NCBI GenBank assembly: GCA_029567095.1
Contig: JAKQLP010000077.1
Coordinates: 1 to 43,907 of the forward strand
Reading direction: 5' to 3'
Length of the DNA: 43,907 bases
Source of the DNA: a bacterium
GTDB lineage: Bacteria; Patescibacteriota; Dojkabacteria; B142; OLB20
The translations under genes and the position numbers were made by a program. The notes beneath the pieces are model-generated. The model was not told where the DNA came from. It saw nothing but the letters and a program-made list of their open reading frames with translations, and did no database searches. Positions 33,533 through 43,079 of the stretch are shown here, one piece after another; the first letter of the stretch is position 1, and each line of letters opens with the position of its first letter.

Positions 33533-34716
33533 TATCTTAGCTTAACATAATACTCCGGATTAATTTTTCTTCCATTAACCTGGATCTCCAAGTGAAGATG
33601 AGTTCCAAAGGAATATCCGGAATTACCCATATACATAATATCTTGACCGGCTTTTACGTAATCCCCAGCTTTGACATTAAATTTTCCCGTCCCATGGCCA
33701 TATATTGAAACTATCCCACCACCATGATCAATAATAGTAGTAAATCCCCAACCTCCCCAGCCGGCCTTCTTAACATAACCATTGCCTATAGAATTTATCC
33801 AGCACCCTCCGGCTTTGGCCATATCCACTCCACCGTGATAACTACTAAATCCCCTAGACCAAGACCAACCCGAACAGTGCAGCAAGGGATGCACAAAAGC
33901 TCCAGAAGGAACCACTAAACCCCCACTTGGTGTTCCTTTCGAACTTGCAGTAATTACTTTGGGAGGAGGTGTTGGAATTACACCATTAGGCACAAATAAC
34001 TCCATGCCTTCAGCTAAAACTGGGTTGTCATAATCAATAATATTACTATTAAGGTCCCAAATATCGATAGCATTACTATTGGTATATTTAGCGATCTTTT
34101 CTAATGTATCGCCCTTCTTGACTGTATAATAAGCGCCGTCTATTGCCGGTATTCTTAATACCTGACCTACTTTCAAAATTGCATCCTTGCTAGATAAGTT
34201 ATTTGCCCAGACCAATGTAGTTATATTCTTGTTGTAGATTTTCGCTATCGAAGATAACGTATCCCCCTGCTGGACAACGTATTTATAGACCTCAATATCT
34301 GCATCGTTCTCGGATATCACGGACAAGGCCTCAGCCGTACCCGCCTGATAAATAAGATCCTTTCTGCCTATAGCAGCTTCATTAAGGGCTAAGCCATTAC
34401 TTTGAGCGCTGATGTTCAATCTGGTAGAGACTCCAGATACCACTATCAGAAGAGTTAAAGCAAAAATCACAATATGAAATGACGTTCTATACAAGGAGCC
34501 CCTTCCCCAGAACATCCTTTGCACAATAAAGTCTTTAGCCCCCTCAATTAGAGTAACCAACAAACTTATTAATGCAAAAGTATAGAAGAAAAGCTGTCTA
34601 CCCCTGAGCAACATATAGGAAATTAAATCCCTAACGAAAGCCAGGGGCAGGAAAAGATCCTTACTTGTTTCTGTATAAACTATTTCTTCGTTATTATTTC
34701 CTAACTCTTGAGACAT
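33532..34716 (-). CDS. LysM and M23 peptidoglycan endopeptidase
   Basis: A cell-wall hydrolase of 394 residues. Hydrophobic segments near 40-57 and 79-95 anchor it. Two LysM domains (about 145-189 and 197-242) bind peptidoglycan. The M23 zinc peptidase domain has H294/D298 (HGGVD), H341 and H373-L-H375, so all ligands and the catalytic His are present. It likely cuts peptide cross-links during growth. The predicted transcription start coincides with its ATG. Confidence 0.93.
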   Translation of the reverse strand: MSQELGNNNEEIVYTETSKDLFLPLAFVRDLISYMLLRGRQLFFYTFALISLLVTLIEGAKDFIVQRMFWGRGSLYRTSFHIVIFALTLLIVVSGVSTRLNISAQSNGLALNEAAIGRKDLIYQAGTAEALSVISENDADIEVYKYVVQQGDTLSSIAKIYNKNITTLVWANNLSSKDAILKVGQVLRIPAIDGAYYTVKKGDTLEKIAKYTNSNAIDIWDLNSNIIDYDNPVLAEGMELFVPNGVIPTPPPKVITASSKGTPSGGLVVPSGAFVHPLLHCSGWSWSRGFSSYHGGVDMAKAGGCWINSIGNGYVKKAGWGGWGFTTIIDHGGGIVSIYGHGTGKFNVKAGDYVKAGQDIMYMGNSGYSFGTHLHLEIQVNGRKINPEYYVKLR

Positions 34717-34722
34717 ATAAAT

Positions 34723-34731
34723 ATAATATCA
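34723..34731 (-). promoter_or_regulatory. M23 peptidase promoter, apparently leaderless
   Basis: TGATATTAT (minus) is an extended -10; +1 seven nt after it is position 34716, the A of the ATG. Confidence 0.55.
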
Positions 34732-34758
34732 TATTTTATTATCCCGATCTTGACCCCC

Positions 34759-36204
34759 TTATAAATCTTCGTGCAGAGTGGCTAAGAATTCTTTATTGGT
34801 TTTAGTCTTCTTCAACCTGTCGATCAACATCATTGTCGCCTCATCTTCTTTGAAGATATCCAACATTCTTCTAACTCTCCAGGATGAGTTTAAGACCTCC
34901 TTAGAAAGCAACCTGTCTTCATTTCTAGTACCAGATGCTTTAACATCGATAGCGGGAAAAACTCTCTTCTCAGCCAAACGCCTGTCTAGCTTCAATTCCA
35001 TATTGCCCGTACCTTTAAACTCTTCAAAGATAACCTCATCCATTCTACTACCAGTTTCAACCAGAGCCGTAGCAATTACTGTTAAGCTACCACCTTTTTC
35101 AAAGTTTCTGGCAGCACCAAAAAACCTTTTTGGTGGATAAATTGCAACAGGATCAAAACCTCCGGATAAAGTCCTTCCAGAAGGAGGAGCAGTTATATTA
35201 TATGCTCTAGCCAATCTAGTTAAACTATCCATTAAAATTACCACATCATTACCTAGCTCGACCAACCTTTTAGCTCTCTCAATAGCCATTTCTGCTATTT
35301 TAGTATGCAACTCTGGAGGTTCATCAAAATTAGCTGCCACAACCTCACCTTTAACAGATCTTTCCATATCAGTCACCTCTTCTGGTCTTTCCCCAACCAA
35401 TACAACCATCAAATGAATTTCGGGATGATTTTTTGTGATGCCATCTGCTATCTCTTTTAACAACCAAGTCTTTCCTACTTTCGGGGGGGCAACAAGCATT
35501 CCTCTTTGCCCCTTTCCGATAGGTGAAAGCAGATCGATCAACCTTGTAGAAAGGATATGAGGTTCAGTCTCCAATTTGATCATCTCATCAGGAAAGATGG
35601 GGGTTAATCTATTAAAACTGGGTCTAGTTAAGGCATCATCAGGGCTCGTATTGTTAATTGCTTCTATCCTCAACATGGACAAGTATCTCTCGCCCTCTTT
35701 TGGAGCACGAGCCTGACCGGAAATGAAATCACCCTGCTTAAGATTAAACCTTTTAATTTGAGATCCAGAGACATAAACATCATTATCTCCCGGCAAAAGC
35801 TTTAAAGTTCTTAATACACCGTGAGACCCATCATTAATGATCTCTAATACACCTTCTGCGAAAATATTACCTCCTCTTTTTGTCTGCTCTTCTAAGATCC
35901 TAATTATCAGATCATTTTTATTGTAATTTGCATTATCAGTAATATTCAGCTTCTCAGCTATATTTCTAAGTTCCATCAAAGATTTCTCATCGAGCTCTTT
36001 AAGGGTCATAGCTTTAGCTATCTTATCTTTTTCGAAGCCATTGGTTTTTACAGCAACAACAGGCTTAGCAGCAATTGCTGTTTCTTCCTTTGAAGGAATA
36101 ACTGAACCACCTTCTTCAACTAAGGGTAATTTAACTGATTCTTCAGCCATTTTGGGCTGCTTGGTTAATCTTGCGCCAATACGCTTTTTCTGTGCATTCT
36201 CCAT
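34759..36204 (-). CDS. rho: Transcription termination factor Rho
   Basis: A hexameric RNA helicase that ends transcription. A charged N-terminal extension (1-65) precedes the Rho N domain (about 66-108) and the cold-shock-like RNA-binding domain (about 112-185). Walker A is APPKVGKT (239-246), followed by [14 protein letters not shown] and the Q/R-loop region. Length 481. It has its own consensus promoter and a UTR of about 90 nt. Confidence 0.96.
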   Translation of the reverse strand: MENAQKKRIGARLTKQPKMAEESVKLPLVEEGGSVIPSKEETAIAAKPVVAVKTNGFEKDKIAKAMTLKELDEKSLMELRNIAEKLNITDNANYNKNDLIIRILEEQTKRGGNIFAEGVLEIINDGSHGVLRTLKLLPGDNDVYVSGSQIKRFNLKQGDFISGQARAPKEGERYLSMLRIEAINNTSPDDALTRPSFNRLTPIFPDEMIKLETEPHILSTRLIDLLSPIGKGQRGMLVAPPKVGKTWLLKEIADGITKNHPEIHLMVVLVGERPEEVTDMERSVKGEVVAANFDEPPELHTKIAEMAIERAKRLVELGNDVVILMDSLTRLARAYNITAPPSGRTLSGGFDPVAIYPPKRFFGAARNFEKGGSLTVIATALVETGSRMDEVIFEEFKGTGNMELKLDRRLAEKRVFPAIDVKASGTRNEDRLLSKEVLNSSWRVRRMLDIFKEDEATMMLIDRLKKTKTNKEFLATLHEDL

Positions 36205-36299
36205 GTCGGTATAGATGTATATGAATTAAATGATGGAAAGGAAAGTCATAAATATATGAATGAAATTGTTGGGAAATTACTTGGTAGTTAATCTAAAAA

Positions 36300-36328
36300 A
36301 GTATAGAAAAATGGGAAATGGATGTCAA
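36300..36328 (-). promoter_or_regulatory. Consensus promoter of rho
   Basis: On the minus strand TTGACA (36328-36323), a 17 nt spacer and TATACT (36305-36300). Start at about 36293. It lies just downstream of the unidentified RNA. Confidence 0.8.
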
Positions 36329-36329
36329 G

Positions 36330-36521
36330 GTTTTAATAATTAGGGATCGGCACTGCCCCCACCGACCCCTATTAAAACCCCTAATGTATTAGGACTTTGC
36401 ATAGGAACCGGTGCTACTTATCTTCAAATCCAAGAGCCCAGTTGATTTCAATTCTGATTACAGAACTGGATGTACGCGAACCAGACTCTGGGAACTAAAG
36501 ATAAGCAAATTATTAAAGAAC
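36330..36521 (-). ncRNA. Unidentified structured RNA between radA and rho
   Basis: A strong promoter (36528-36556) points into about 190 nt with no ORF but dense pairing. CTTATCTT/AAGATAAG (36498-36505 with 36417-36424) closes a domain containing CCAGTT/AACTGG and the nested hairpin TTCTG/CAGAA. It is followed by the hairpin CCTAAT/ATTAGG (36380-36393) and a final 10-bp stem (36341-36350 with 36362-36371, one G-U) with a G-rich loop. Only a weak T-rich stretch follows. I could not match it to 6S, tmRNA, RNase P, SRP RNA or a riboswitch that I know. It may be a free RNA or an alternative rho leader. Confidence 0.6.
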
Positions 36522-36527
36522 AGCTAT

Positions 36528-36556
36528 ATAATATCCTATAATAAAATAACTGTCAA
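36528..36556 (-). promoter_or_regulatory. Consensus promoter of the unidentified RNA
   Basis: TTGACA (36556-36551), a spacer of exactly 17 nt, TATTAT (36533-36528), minus strand. This is one of the two best sigma-70-type promoters in the window. Confidence 0.75.
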
Positions 36557-36617
36557 GCCCATAGTAAAAGAAATTAATGGAATGATACAGCCACCAACTT
36601 AAATTGATCTTAACTGG

Positions 36618-37916
36618 TTATTTAAATACTAACCCGAGTTGCCCTACATGGGAAATTTGAGGAAATTTCTGCCTGAATGTTGAATACCCCAACCTCTTGC
36701 ACTCTTTTTCCATCTGTACAGCTCGCTTATTGACCCTTATCTGCCCTGTTAACGATATTTCTCCAAACGCAATCATATTATCTGGCAATGATTTGCCCAC
36801 TACCGAGGAAATGATAGCCAACACAGCCGGCAGGTCCAACAAAGGCTCAGACGCTTTTAATCCTCCAGCTATGTTCAAATATACATCTTTGTCATATAGA
36901 TCAAATTTTGTGTACTTAGCAATAATAGCGGCCAGGACCTCTAACCGGGTACGAGACACTCCTTCTGCAACCCTTTTTGGTAATGGAAAGAATGTTTTAG
37001 AACTCAAAGCTTGCATCTCGATCAGCATCAATCTATCACCCTCCCTGATCACCCCCGGACAAACTCCAACCGGCTGCTTCTCTTTATTCTCCAAGAAATA
37101 CAAAGACGGATTACTTACCTCTTGCATGCCCTCCTCTGTCATCTCGAATACTCCGATCTCATTTGTGGGCCCGAATCGATTTTTCAAGCAACGCAATATT
37201 CTAAAATCCATCTTTTGATCTCCCTGCAACTCAAGCACGATATCTACCAAATGCTCCAGCAACTTAGGCCCAGCAACAGCTCCTTCTTTTGTAACCTGCC
37301 CTACTAGGAACAGAATCACTCCATGCTCTTTGGCAAATTTGATCAACTTAGAAGACACTGCTTTTATCTGAGCGATCCCTCCTGGTAACCCTCTAACCTC
37401 CTCTGAATATACGGTTTGAATAGAATCAATCACTACAACCTGAGGATTGGTCTCTTTTATCTTCCTGATTATTGATCCTACTTCAAAGCCACTTAGGATC
37501 TGCAAGCCTTCATAGTTACTCAACTTCAAGCGCTTTCCCCTTAAAGCAACCTGCTGTAAAGACTCCTCAGCACTGACATAAAGCGAGCTCGAAGAAGCTG
37601 CTATGACCTGCATTAATAAAGTTGATTTTCCAATTCCGGGTTCGCCACTTATTAAGACCACTCCTGAAGGCACTAATCCTCCCCCCAAAACCCTATCAAA
37701 CTCATTGAAGCCAGTTGAGATCCTTTCTAAGGCTTCATCACTAACATCCTTTAGATGTTTCAACTTTAATTCACTTCCCCCTATTTCCTCAACTCCAATA
37801 GAAGCATCAGTTTCATCGAAAGTATTCCATTCTTTACAATTGGGGCACTGCCCCATCCACTTCAAGGATTCATAGGAACAGCTATTGCAAACAAAGATCT
37901 TGGAATTTTTACTCAT
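36618..37916 (-). CDS. radA: DNA repair protein RadA
   Basis: A RecA-like branch-migration helicase used in recombination and transformation. An N-terminal C4 zinc finger (C10, C13, C24, C27), Walker A GEPGIGKST (91-99), the RadA motif KNRFG (245-249) and a C-terminal Lon-like domain are all present. Length 432. Its ATG overlaps the clpC stop (TAATG). Confidence 0.96.
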   Translation of the reverse strand: MSKNSKIFVCNSCSYESLKWMGQCPNCKEWNTFDETDASIGVEEIGGSELKLKHLKDVSDEALERISTGFNEFDRVLGGGLVPSGVVLISGEPGIGKSTLLMQVIAASSSSLYVSAEESLQQVALRGKRLKLSNYEGLQILSGFEVGSIIRKIKETNPQVVVIDSIQTVYSEEVRGLPGGIAQIKAVSSKLIKFAKEHGVILFLVGQVTKEGAVAGPKLLEHLVDIVLELQGDQKMDFRILRCLKNRFGPTNEIGVFEMTEEGMQEVSNPSLYFLENKEKQPVGVCPGVIREGDRLMLIEMQALSSKTFFPLPKRVAEGVSRTRLEVLAAIIAKYTKFDLYDKDVYLNIAGGLKASEPLLDLPAVLAIISSVVGKSLPDNMIAFGEISLTGQIRVNKRAVQMEKECKRLGYSTFRQKFPQISHVGQLGLVFK

Positions 37917-40396
37917 TAGGATTTCTCAAAAACAAGTTTCTCTTTATTTAAAGTTACTTTAATTTCTAATGGCTTTGCCAATTTATTAATAATTCTTTCA
38001 CTCATCAAATATTCAGCTAAAGAATTCTCCAAAATTTCTTGTACAGATCGTTTCAAATTTCTTGCTCCATATTCTTCTGAGAACCCCTTATGCGCAATAA
38101 ACTTGATCACGTCATCCTGAGCCTTCAGCAATATATTTCGACCTCTCATCCTGTCGACAGCATCTCCAATGAATAATTTAACGATCTTAATTGCATCTTT
38201 TTCCATCAATTTCCTGTAGATCAATACCTCATCTATTCTATTCAAGAACTCCGGTGGCAAGGAGTCTTTGAGAACCTCAAGTAATCCGGCTTTCATTTTT
38301 TCATAAGAATCCTCATTCTTCTCAGTTATGTCAGCGCTTAAATCAAATCCCAAGCTTTTATTCTCCATTGCCTCCCAAGCACCAATATTCGAGGTCATGA
38401 TAATTACACAATTTTTAAAATTAACACTTCTTCCTTTAGCATCTTGAATTCTCCCCTCATCCAGTATTTGCAGAAGGATACTTAATAGATCAGGATGGGC
38501 CTTTTCAATCTCATCAAAAAGCACCACGCTATACGGTTTACGCCTTATCTTCTCAGTCAGCTGACCTCCCTCCTGATATCCAACATATCCTGGAGGAGAT
38601 CCAATAAGTTTAGAAACGCTATGCTGCTCCATATATTCGCTCATATCCACCTGAATTAAATTATCTTCACTTCCAAATAAAGTCTTGGCAATTTCTTTGG
38701 CAGTCTGCGTCTTACCCACCCCAGTCGGCCCTAAAAAGAGGAAAGATGAAAGCGGTCTAGCAGCATCAACTAATCCTATACGCGCTCTTTTTAAAGCTGC
38801 AGCTATTTTATTAATAACATGCTCCTGCCCAATTATCCTATTTTTTAAATTCTGATCTAAATTGTTTAATTGCTTAATATCATCGCTATTTAAAGAGTTT
38901 AGAGGTACCCCACTCCATTTAGAAACCACCTTACGAATATCCTCAACACTAACCATCTTCTTGCGTATTTTCTTTTGTTTTGATCTTTCCAGTTTCAATT
39001 CCTCCTTAATTTTTATCTCCCTTTCCCTTAACTTGACTGCTTTAACTAAATCCCCACTATCTAATGCCCTTTCCTTATCTTTAAGTAATTTATTAAGCTT
39101 AAGTTCAGTAGCACTAAGATCCGGCTTATCTTTATCAACTTTTATCTTAATTGCTGCAGAAGCCTCGTCAATAACATCAATTGCTTTATCGGGCAAATAT
39201 TTGTTGGCAATATATCTATCCGTTAATTCCACTGCCTCCTCTAAAGCTTCATCTGGAATTTTGACATAATGATAATCTTCAAATTGTCCCTTTAACATTT
39301 GTAATACTTTTAAAGCATCGCTCTTGCCGATTTCTTGGACAGTTATAGTTTGAAAACGTCTGGCTAAAGCATCGTCCTCTTCAATATATTTTTGGTATTC
39401 ATCAAATGTAGTTGATCCAATTACTCGCAGATCGCCATTGGTTAAATAGGGCTTAATAATGTTGGCAACATCCATAGTACTTCCCGACCCAGCAGTACCC
39501 GCACCAACTATCATATGGATTTCATCAATAAAGATTATTAAATCGGGATTATCTGCCATTTCCGAGATTATGCCCAAAAGCCTTTCCTCAACATCACCCC
39601 TAATCTTACTACCTGCAATAATTGCAGAGATATCAAGCTGTACAATTTTTTTACCCTTAAAACTGGGTGGGACCTGGCCATTAACTATCCTCTGAGCCAA
39701 TCCTTCCACTATAGCCGTCTTTCCTACCCCTGCTTCACCAATTAACAATGCGTTGTTTTTTGTCCTTCTTGATAAAATATGAATAATCCTTTCAATTTCC
39801 TGATCTCTGCCCCAAACTTTTAGATATCTTCCATCTAAGGCCATTTTATTCATATCTTTGGTAAAGAAAGCAATTGCCTTTTGTCTATCCTCCTCCTCTT
39901 CCTGTTCGGCAGATTGAGAAAACACACCAGGCTGATATATACCAAAGCTAAGAATTGACTGTTTAATAAAATCAAAAGTTAATCCATTGTTTTTTAAATC
40001 CTTAACAAAATCTAATTGTTCCTGTTGTAATATCGATAAAAGCATATGTTCTGTGCCTACATAAACATGCCCTAATTCGCTGGCTAATAAGAAGCTTCTA
40101 GAAAGCAGATCTTTGGCTTCATCACCAAATACGACTTTTGTATATGAAGGCTGACCAGTTGTCGCTGGATATTTAGCCTCAATCCTATGTCGCGTGGATA
40201 ATAAATCCATACCAAGCCTTTCTAGCAGCTTAGCAGCTAAACAATCACGATTGGATATGATTGCTAAAAAGAGGTCTTCTGCATTCACCTTATCTCCCCC
40301 CCTCTTGCGAGAGTGCTCAAAAACAGAAACCATTACTTTAGCAAGATTTGAGCTAATTTTACCTAAACTGTCATCGTTGAGGAGTGTTGTTTTCAT
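37916..40396 (-). CDS. clpC: ClpC-type AAA+ unfoldase
   Basis: A Hsp100 ATPase that feeds proteins to ClpP. A double Clp-N repeat (about 5-150) is followed by AAA-1 with Walker A GEAGVGKT (220-227), a middle coiled coil with a UVR-like motif (about 430-480), and AAA-2 with Walker A GPTGVGKT (556-563) and a C-terminal D2-small domain. Length 826, typical for ClpC. A CIRCE-like operator just upstream suggests control by HrcA. It precedes radA, as in Firmicutes-type clpC-radA order. Confidence 0.94.
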   Translation of the reverse strand: MKTTLLNDDSLGKISSNLAKVMVSVFEHSRKRGGDKVNAEDLFLAIISNRDCLAAKLLERLGMDLLSTRHRIEAKYPATTGQPSYTKVVFGDEAKDLLSRSFLLASELGHVYVGTEHMLLSILQQEQLDFVKDLKNNGLTFDFIKQSILSFGIYQPGVFSQSAEQEEEEDRQKAIAFFTKDMNKMALDGRYLKVWGRDQEIERIIHILSRRTKNNALLIGEAGVGKTAIVEGLAQRIVNGQVPPSFKGKKIVQLDISAIIAGSKIRGDVEERLLGIISEMADNPDLIIFIDEIHMIVGAGTAGSGSTMDVANIIKPYLTNGDLRVIGSTTFDEYQKYIEEDDALARRFQTITVQEIGKSDALKVLQMLKGQFEDYHYVKIPDEALEEAVELTDRYIANKYLPDKAIDVIDEASAAIKIKVDKDKPDLSATELKLNKLLKDKERALDSGDLVKAVKLREREIKIKEELKLERSKQKKIRKKMVSVEDIRKVVSKWSGVPLNSLNSDDIKQLNNLDQNLKNRIIGQEHVINKIAAALKRARIGLVDAARPLSSFLFLGPTGVGKTQTAKEIAKTLFGSEDNLIQVDMSEYMEQHSVSKLIGSPPGYVGYQEGGQLTEKIRRKPYSVVLFDEIEKAHPDLLSILLQILDEGRIQDAKGRSVNFKNCVIIMTSNIGAWEAMENKSLGFDLSADITEKNEDSYEKMKAGLLEVLKDSLPPEFLNRIDEVLIYRKLMEKDAIKIVKLFIGDAVDRMRGRNILLKAQDDVIKFIAHKGFSEEYGARNLKRSVQEILENSLAEYLMSERIINKLAKPLEIKVTLNKEKLVFEKS

Positions 40397-40408
40397 AGTC
40401 TAAATATT

Positions 40409-40435
40409 TTAGCACACTGATACAGCAAGTGCTAG
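40409..40435 (-). promoter_or_regulatory. CIRCE operator (HrcA site) of clpC
   Basis: TTAGCACAC, 9 nt, AAGTGCTAG, against the consensus TTAGCACTC-N9-GAGTGCTAA: 15 of 18 arm positions match and the spacer is exact. It lies 13 nt before the clpC ATG, in the 5' UTR or at the start of transcription. Confidence 0.85.
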
Positions 40436-40468
40436 ATGGCCCCTTGTATAATTAAAAGTAAATTAATA

Positions 40469-40498
40469 AAAAAGCCCCCCAGTAAAGGAGGGCTTTTT
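40469..40498 (-). terminator. Intrinsic terminator after rpsA
   Basis: The stem AAAAAGCCC-CC/GG-GGGCTTTTT has one mismatch and T-runs on both strands, placed 17 nt after the rpsA stop. Confidence 0.85.
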
Positions 40499-40514
40499 AT
40501 TTAGACCTTAGAGC

Positions 40515-41807
40515 TTAATTGATCACTTCATCGTCATCACCCAAAAGCTCTTTAAGTCTTTCCATTTCAGGGGAGACTCCCATTTCCTTAGCAAGCTCTT
40601 TCTTTGGTTCTTCAACAACTACTTCTTCTGTAGCTTTTGATTCACTTGGAACGCTTTCTTCAGATTTTGGACTTCTCAAAACCCTTTTAAGACTTAAACC
40701 TAAATGCCTGTCATCTCTTGATATGGAAATAATTTCAAGCTCATAGGATTTATTGACCTCAACTATCTTACCAGGGTCTTTGACCAAGCGATCTGATAGT
40801 TCAGAGATATGAATCAGGCCGTTAAGACCTTCTTCTATACGGACAAATGCACCATAATCTACGATCTTAGTGACTTCGCCCATAACTCTTTGGCCCACCT
40901 TATACTTCTTGACAATCTCTTCCCATGGATCAGGCATTAAGCGCTTGATGGAATAAGCGACTCTTTTTCCACCATCATCTATACCGATAATCTCAACTTT
41001 AACAGGATCACCAATCTTGAAGAAATCTGCAGGATTTGTTACCTTATCCCACGATATTTCGGAAAGATGGACTAATCCTTCCAGGCCTTCAGCATTGACG
41101 AAAAGACCAAATGGAGCAATTCCAGTGATCTCTCCTTCAAGCTTATCTCCCACTCTGACTCGTTTGAGAGTTTCAGCACGTCTGTCCATTGCGCCTTTAT
41201 CAGTGTCTTTCTTCTTTTCAGAGAAAATGACACGATTTTTCTCCCTATCTATTTCAATAACTTTAACTTCCAACTCTTTTCCTATCAATTCAGCAAGTTT
41301 ACCTTGCAATTCCTTATCAGCGTCCTGCTTACTAGCATAGCCACCTAGAGGATAAATTCTAGAATTATCAAGTTGAGAAGTAGGTACAAAACCTCTCAAG
41401 CCACCGCCGATGTTAACTATAACACCGCCAGTATTAGCTTCAATGACCTCAACTTTAACATTAAGATCATTATCGAGAGCATTATTAAGTTCGAACCATT
41501 TTCTGGCTGTGCCAGTTCTTCGAATAGATAGTTCGATCTGTCCTAATGGATTTTCTCCTTTCAAAACATATACGAGGACCTCATCACCTACTTGGTAATT
41601 TAACTTTTCACCAGTTAATTTCATTTCCTTACCGGAAACTATACCTTCGGCTCTGCCTCCTATGTCTAATAGTATTTCTCCCTTATTCATGGAGAGAATC
41701 GTTCCCTTGACTATCTGACCACGTTTGAATGTTCTAGGGAAAACTTCAACACTTTCCAGATAATCAGCTATAGGGTCGGATTTAGTAGTATTGGCTTTAG
41801 TAGCCAT
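40515..41807 (-). CDS. rpsA: 30S ribosomal protein S1-like, four S1 domains
   Basis: An RNA-binding protein with four S1 repeats (about 28-97, 113-201, 219-291 and 308-379), then an acidic tail rich in Ser and Glu. S1 recruits mRNA to the 30S subunit, mainly mRNAs without a strong SD. That fits a genome where most starts here lack one. Length 430, like the short S1 forms of Gram-positive bacteria. It stands alone between a promoter and a terminator. Confidence 0.92.
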   Translation of the reverse strand: MATKANTTKSDPIADYLESVEVFPRTFKRGQIVKGTILSMNKGEILLDIGGRAEGIVSGKEMKLTGEKLNYQVGDEVLVYVLKGENPLGQIELSIRRTGTARKWFELNNALDNDLNVKVEVIEANTGGVIVNIGGGLRGFVPTSQLDNSRIYPLGGYASKQDADKELQGKLAELIGKELEVKVIEIDREKNRVIFSEKKKDTDKGAMDRRAETLKRVRVGDKLEGEITGIAPFGLFVNAEGLEGLVHLSEISWDKVTNPADFFKIGDPVKVEIIGIDDGGKRVAYSIKRLMPDPWEEIVKKYKVGQRVMGEVTKIVDYGAFVRIEEGLNGLIHISELSDRLVKDPGKIVEVNKSYELEIISISRDDRHLGLSLKRVLRSPKSEESVPSESKATEEVVVEEPKKELAKEMGVSPEMERLKELLGDDDEVIN

Positions 41808-41878
41808 AATTGAAAAATGTATTACTGTTTGGATTTTCCTTTAAGAAAAGGAATCAATAATACCCTTTCGAAGTAGTT

Positions 41879-41887
41879 ATTATATCA
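41879..41887 (-). promoter_or_regulatory. Extended -10 promoter of rpsA
   Basis: TGATATAAT on the minus strand predicts a start near 41872 and a UTR of about 65 nt, which contains a small hairpin (TTCCTTT/AAAGGAA, about 41836-41853). Confidence 0.6.
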
Positions 41888-42038
41888 GATTCCTTAATAT
41901 TTGTGGGAGTATTTTGATAAATTGCTAAAGATAATCGATGTACAAAATTACACAAATCTCCCAAAGCCGCCATTAATTAATATGGAATAAATTTACTCAG
42001 TACAAGCCCCGCGACTGATTCATCACCTCTTTCCCTTG

Positions 42039-43058
42039 TTACGATTGTGGGGGTTGCGGTTGTAACACATCATTTAAATCAATCCCCATATTTTGAAGTT
42101 GATTTACAGCATTTACATTGTTCTCAGCTGTTGTATTCACCTGTGGCTGTTCGTCATCAATTATTGTTGCCTTTGTAGGTGATAATAAAGGATCTGGAAC
42201 ACTTACACTTTGCTGTTCTTCGATAGGTGCTACATTAATTTGTCCGACCTGAGGCTCCGCAACTTGAGCAGGCATTATAGTTGGCTCTTGTACATTCTCT
42301 TGCACAGGCTGATCAGTAGTATTTTGAGCAACCACTTCTTGATTAGAAACTGGCAAAGATTCAAGATTTTGGGGAGGATCCTGCATATTTACAGGAGCTA
42401 CAGGTGATTCAGAAACAATAGTATTATCACTTAGAGTTTGGACTGACTCAGGTTCAGCATTGGCTGCTTGAACCTCAACAGGATTTGATTGCCCTGAAGT
42501 AGTCACTGCATCTTGGTCAACAGGAGCTAAATCCTGCTCAGAAGCAACAGGCATATCCTCAGTTGGTAATTCTTCCCCTTCAAACTTAGCCCTTAATTCG
42601 TCAAAAGATTGAACACCGTTCTCTTCTAAAATCATTTTTAAAGCCTTAACATTTTCTATTACAAGTTCCTTTTTTTTACCAATTACTTCTTCACTATCTT
42701 TAAGATAGTTCTCCAATTTCGTTTTTTCTTCAAGGGATAAATTCGGCAGCAATTGATCATAATACAATTTAATGAACTGCTTTGAATTTGAATCAATCTT
42801 TTTTACAAGTATAATATTTTGCATATATGGTTTGATGGCGTTATCAATACTTTCTACATCCTCTGTAGTAAGGACTTTTTGGATCTGCTCCTCATTGAAT
42901 CCATTCTCCATAAGGAATTCTTTAATTGTATTCTTAATAACCAGGTCTACAGAAGTAACCAATTTAGAATACACTTCTAAAGTATCTTCATCAGTCTTAG
43001 TTTTAAACAATATAGATATGATGTAAGGATCAAGAGTATAAAGAAGGGTTTCGTTCAT
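42039..43058 (-). CDS. Hypothetical protein with long disordered tail
   Basis: I do not recognise this 339-residue protein. Residues 1-165 are mostly predicted helical, charged and without membrane helices. Residues 166-339 are low-complexity, rich in Pro, Gln, Val, Glu and Asn (runs such as VPDPLLSP, LQPQPPQS), and probably disordered. It is the second gene of a unit with the protein upstream (21 nt gap). No catalytic motif is visible. Confidence 0.75.
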   Translation of the reverse strand: MNETLLYTLDPYIISILFKTKTDEDTLEVYSKLVTSVDLVIKNTIKEFLMENGFNEEQIQKVLTTEDVESIDNAIKPYMQNIILVKKIDSNSKQFIKLYYDQLLPNLSLEEKTKLENYLKDSEEVIGKKKELVIENVKALKMILEENGVQSFDELRAKFEGEELPTEDMPVASEQDLAPVDQDAVTTSGQSNPVEVQAANAEPESVQTLSDNTIVSESPVAPVNMQDPPQNLESLPVSNQEVVAQNTTDQPVQENVQEPTIMPAQVAEPQVGQINVAPIEEQQSVSVPDPLLSPTKATIIDDEQPQVNTTAENNVNAVNQLQNMGIDLNDVLQPQPPQS

Positions 43059-43079
43059 TATTTAAACTTAAAAACTAAA

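Noticed and set aside
36455-36470. ACAGAA motif suggesting RNase P RNA on the plus strand
   Set aside because: The universal GAGGAAAGTC partner is absent, and both good promoters point to the minus strand.
42015-42030. Tiny ORF after AGAGGTG on the minus strand below the hypothetical gene
   Set aside because: The SD-like stretch directly abuts the ATG with no spacing, and the peptide would be only eight residues.
42010-42041. Resemblance to the 16S rRNA 3' end (CGTAACAAGG on minus; ATCACCTC near TTTCC on plus)
   Set aside because: The match is short, the two pieces lie on opposite strands, and CGTAA is the natural end of the upstream gene. No other rRNA sequence surrounds it.
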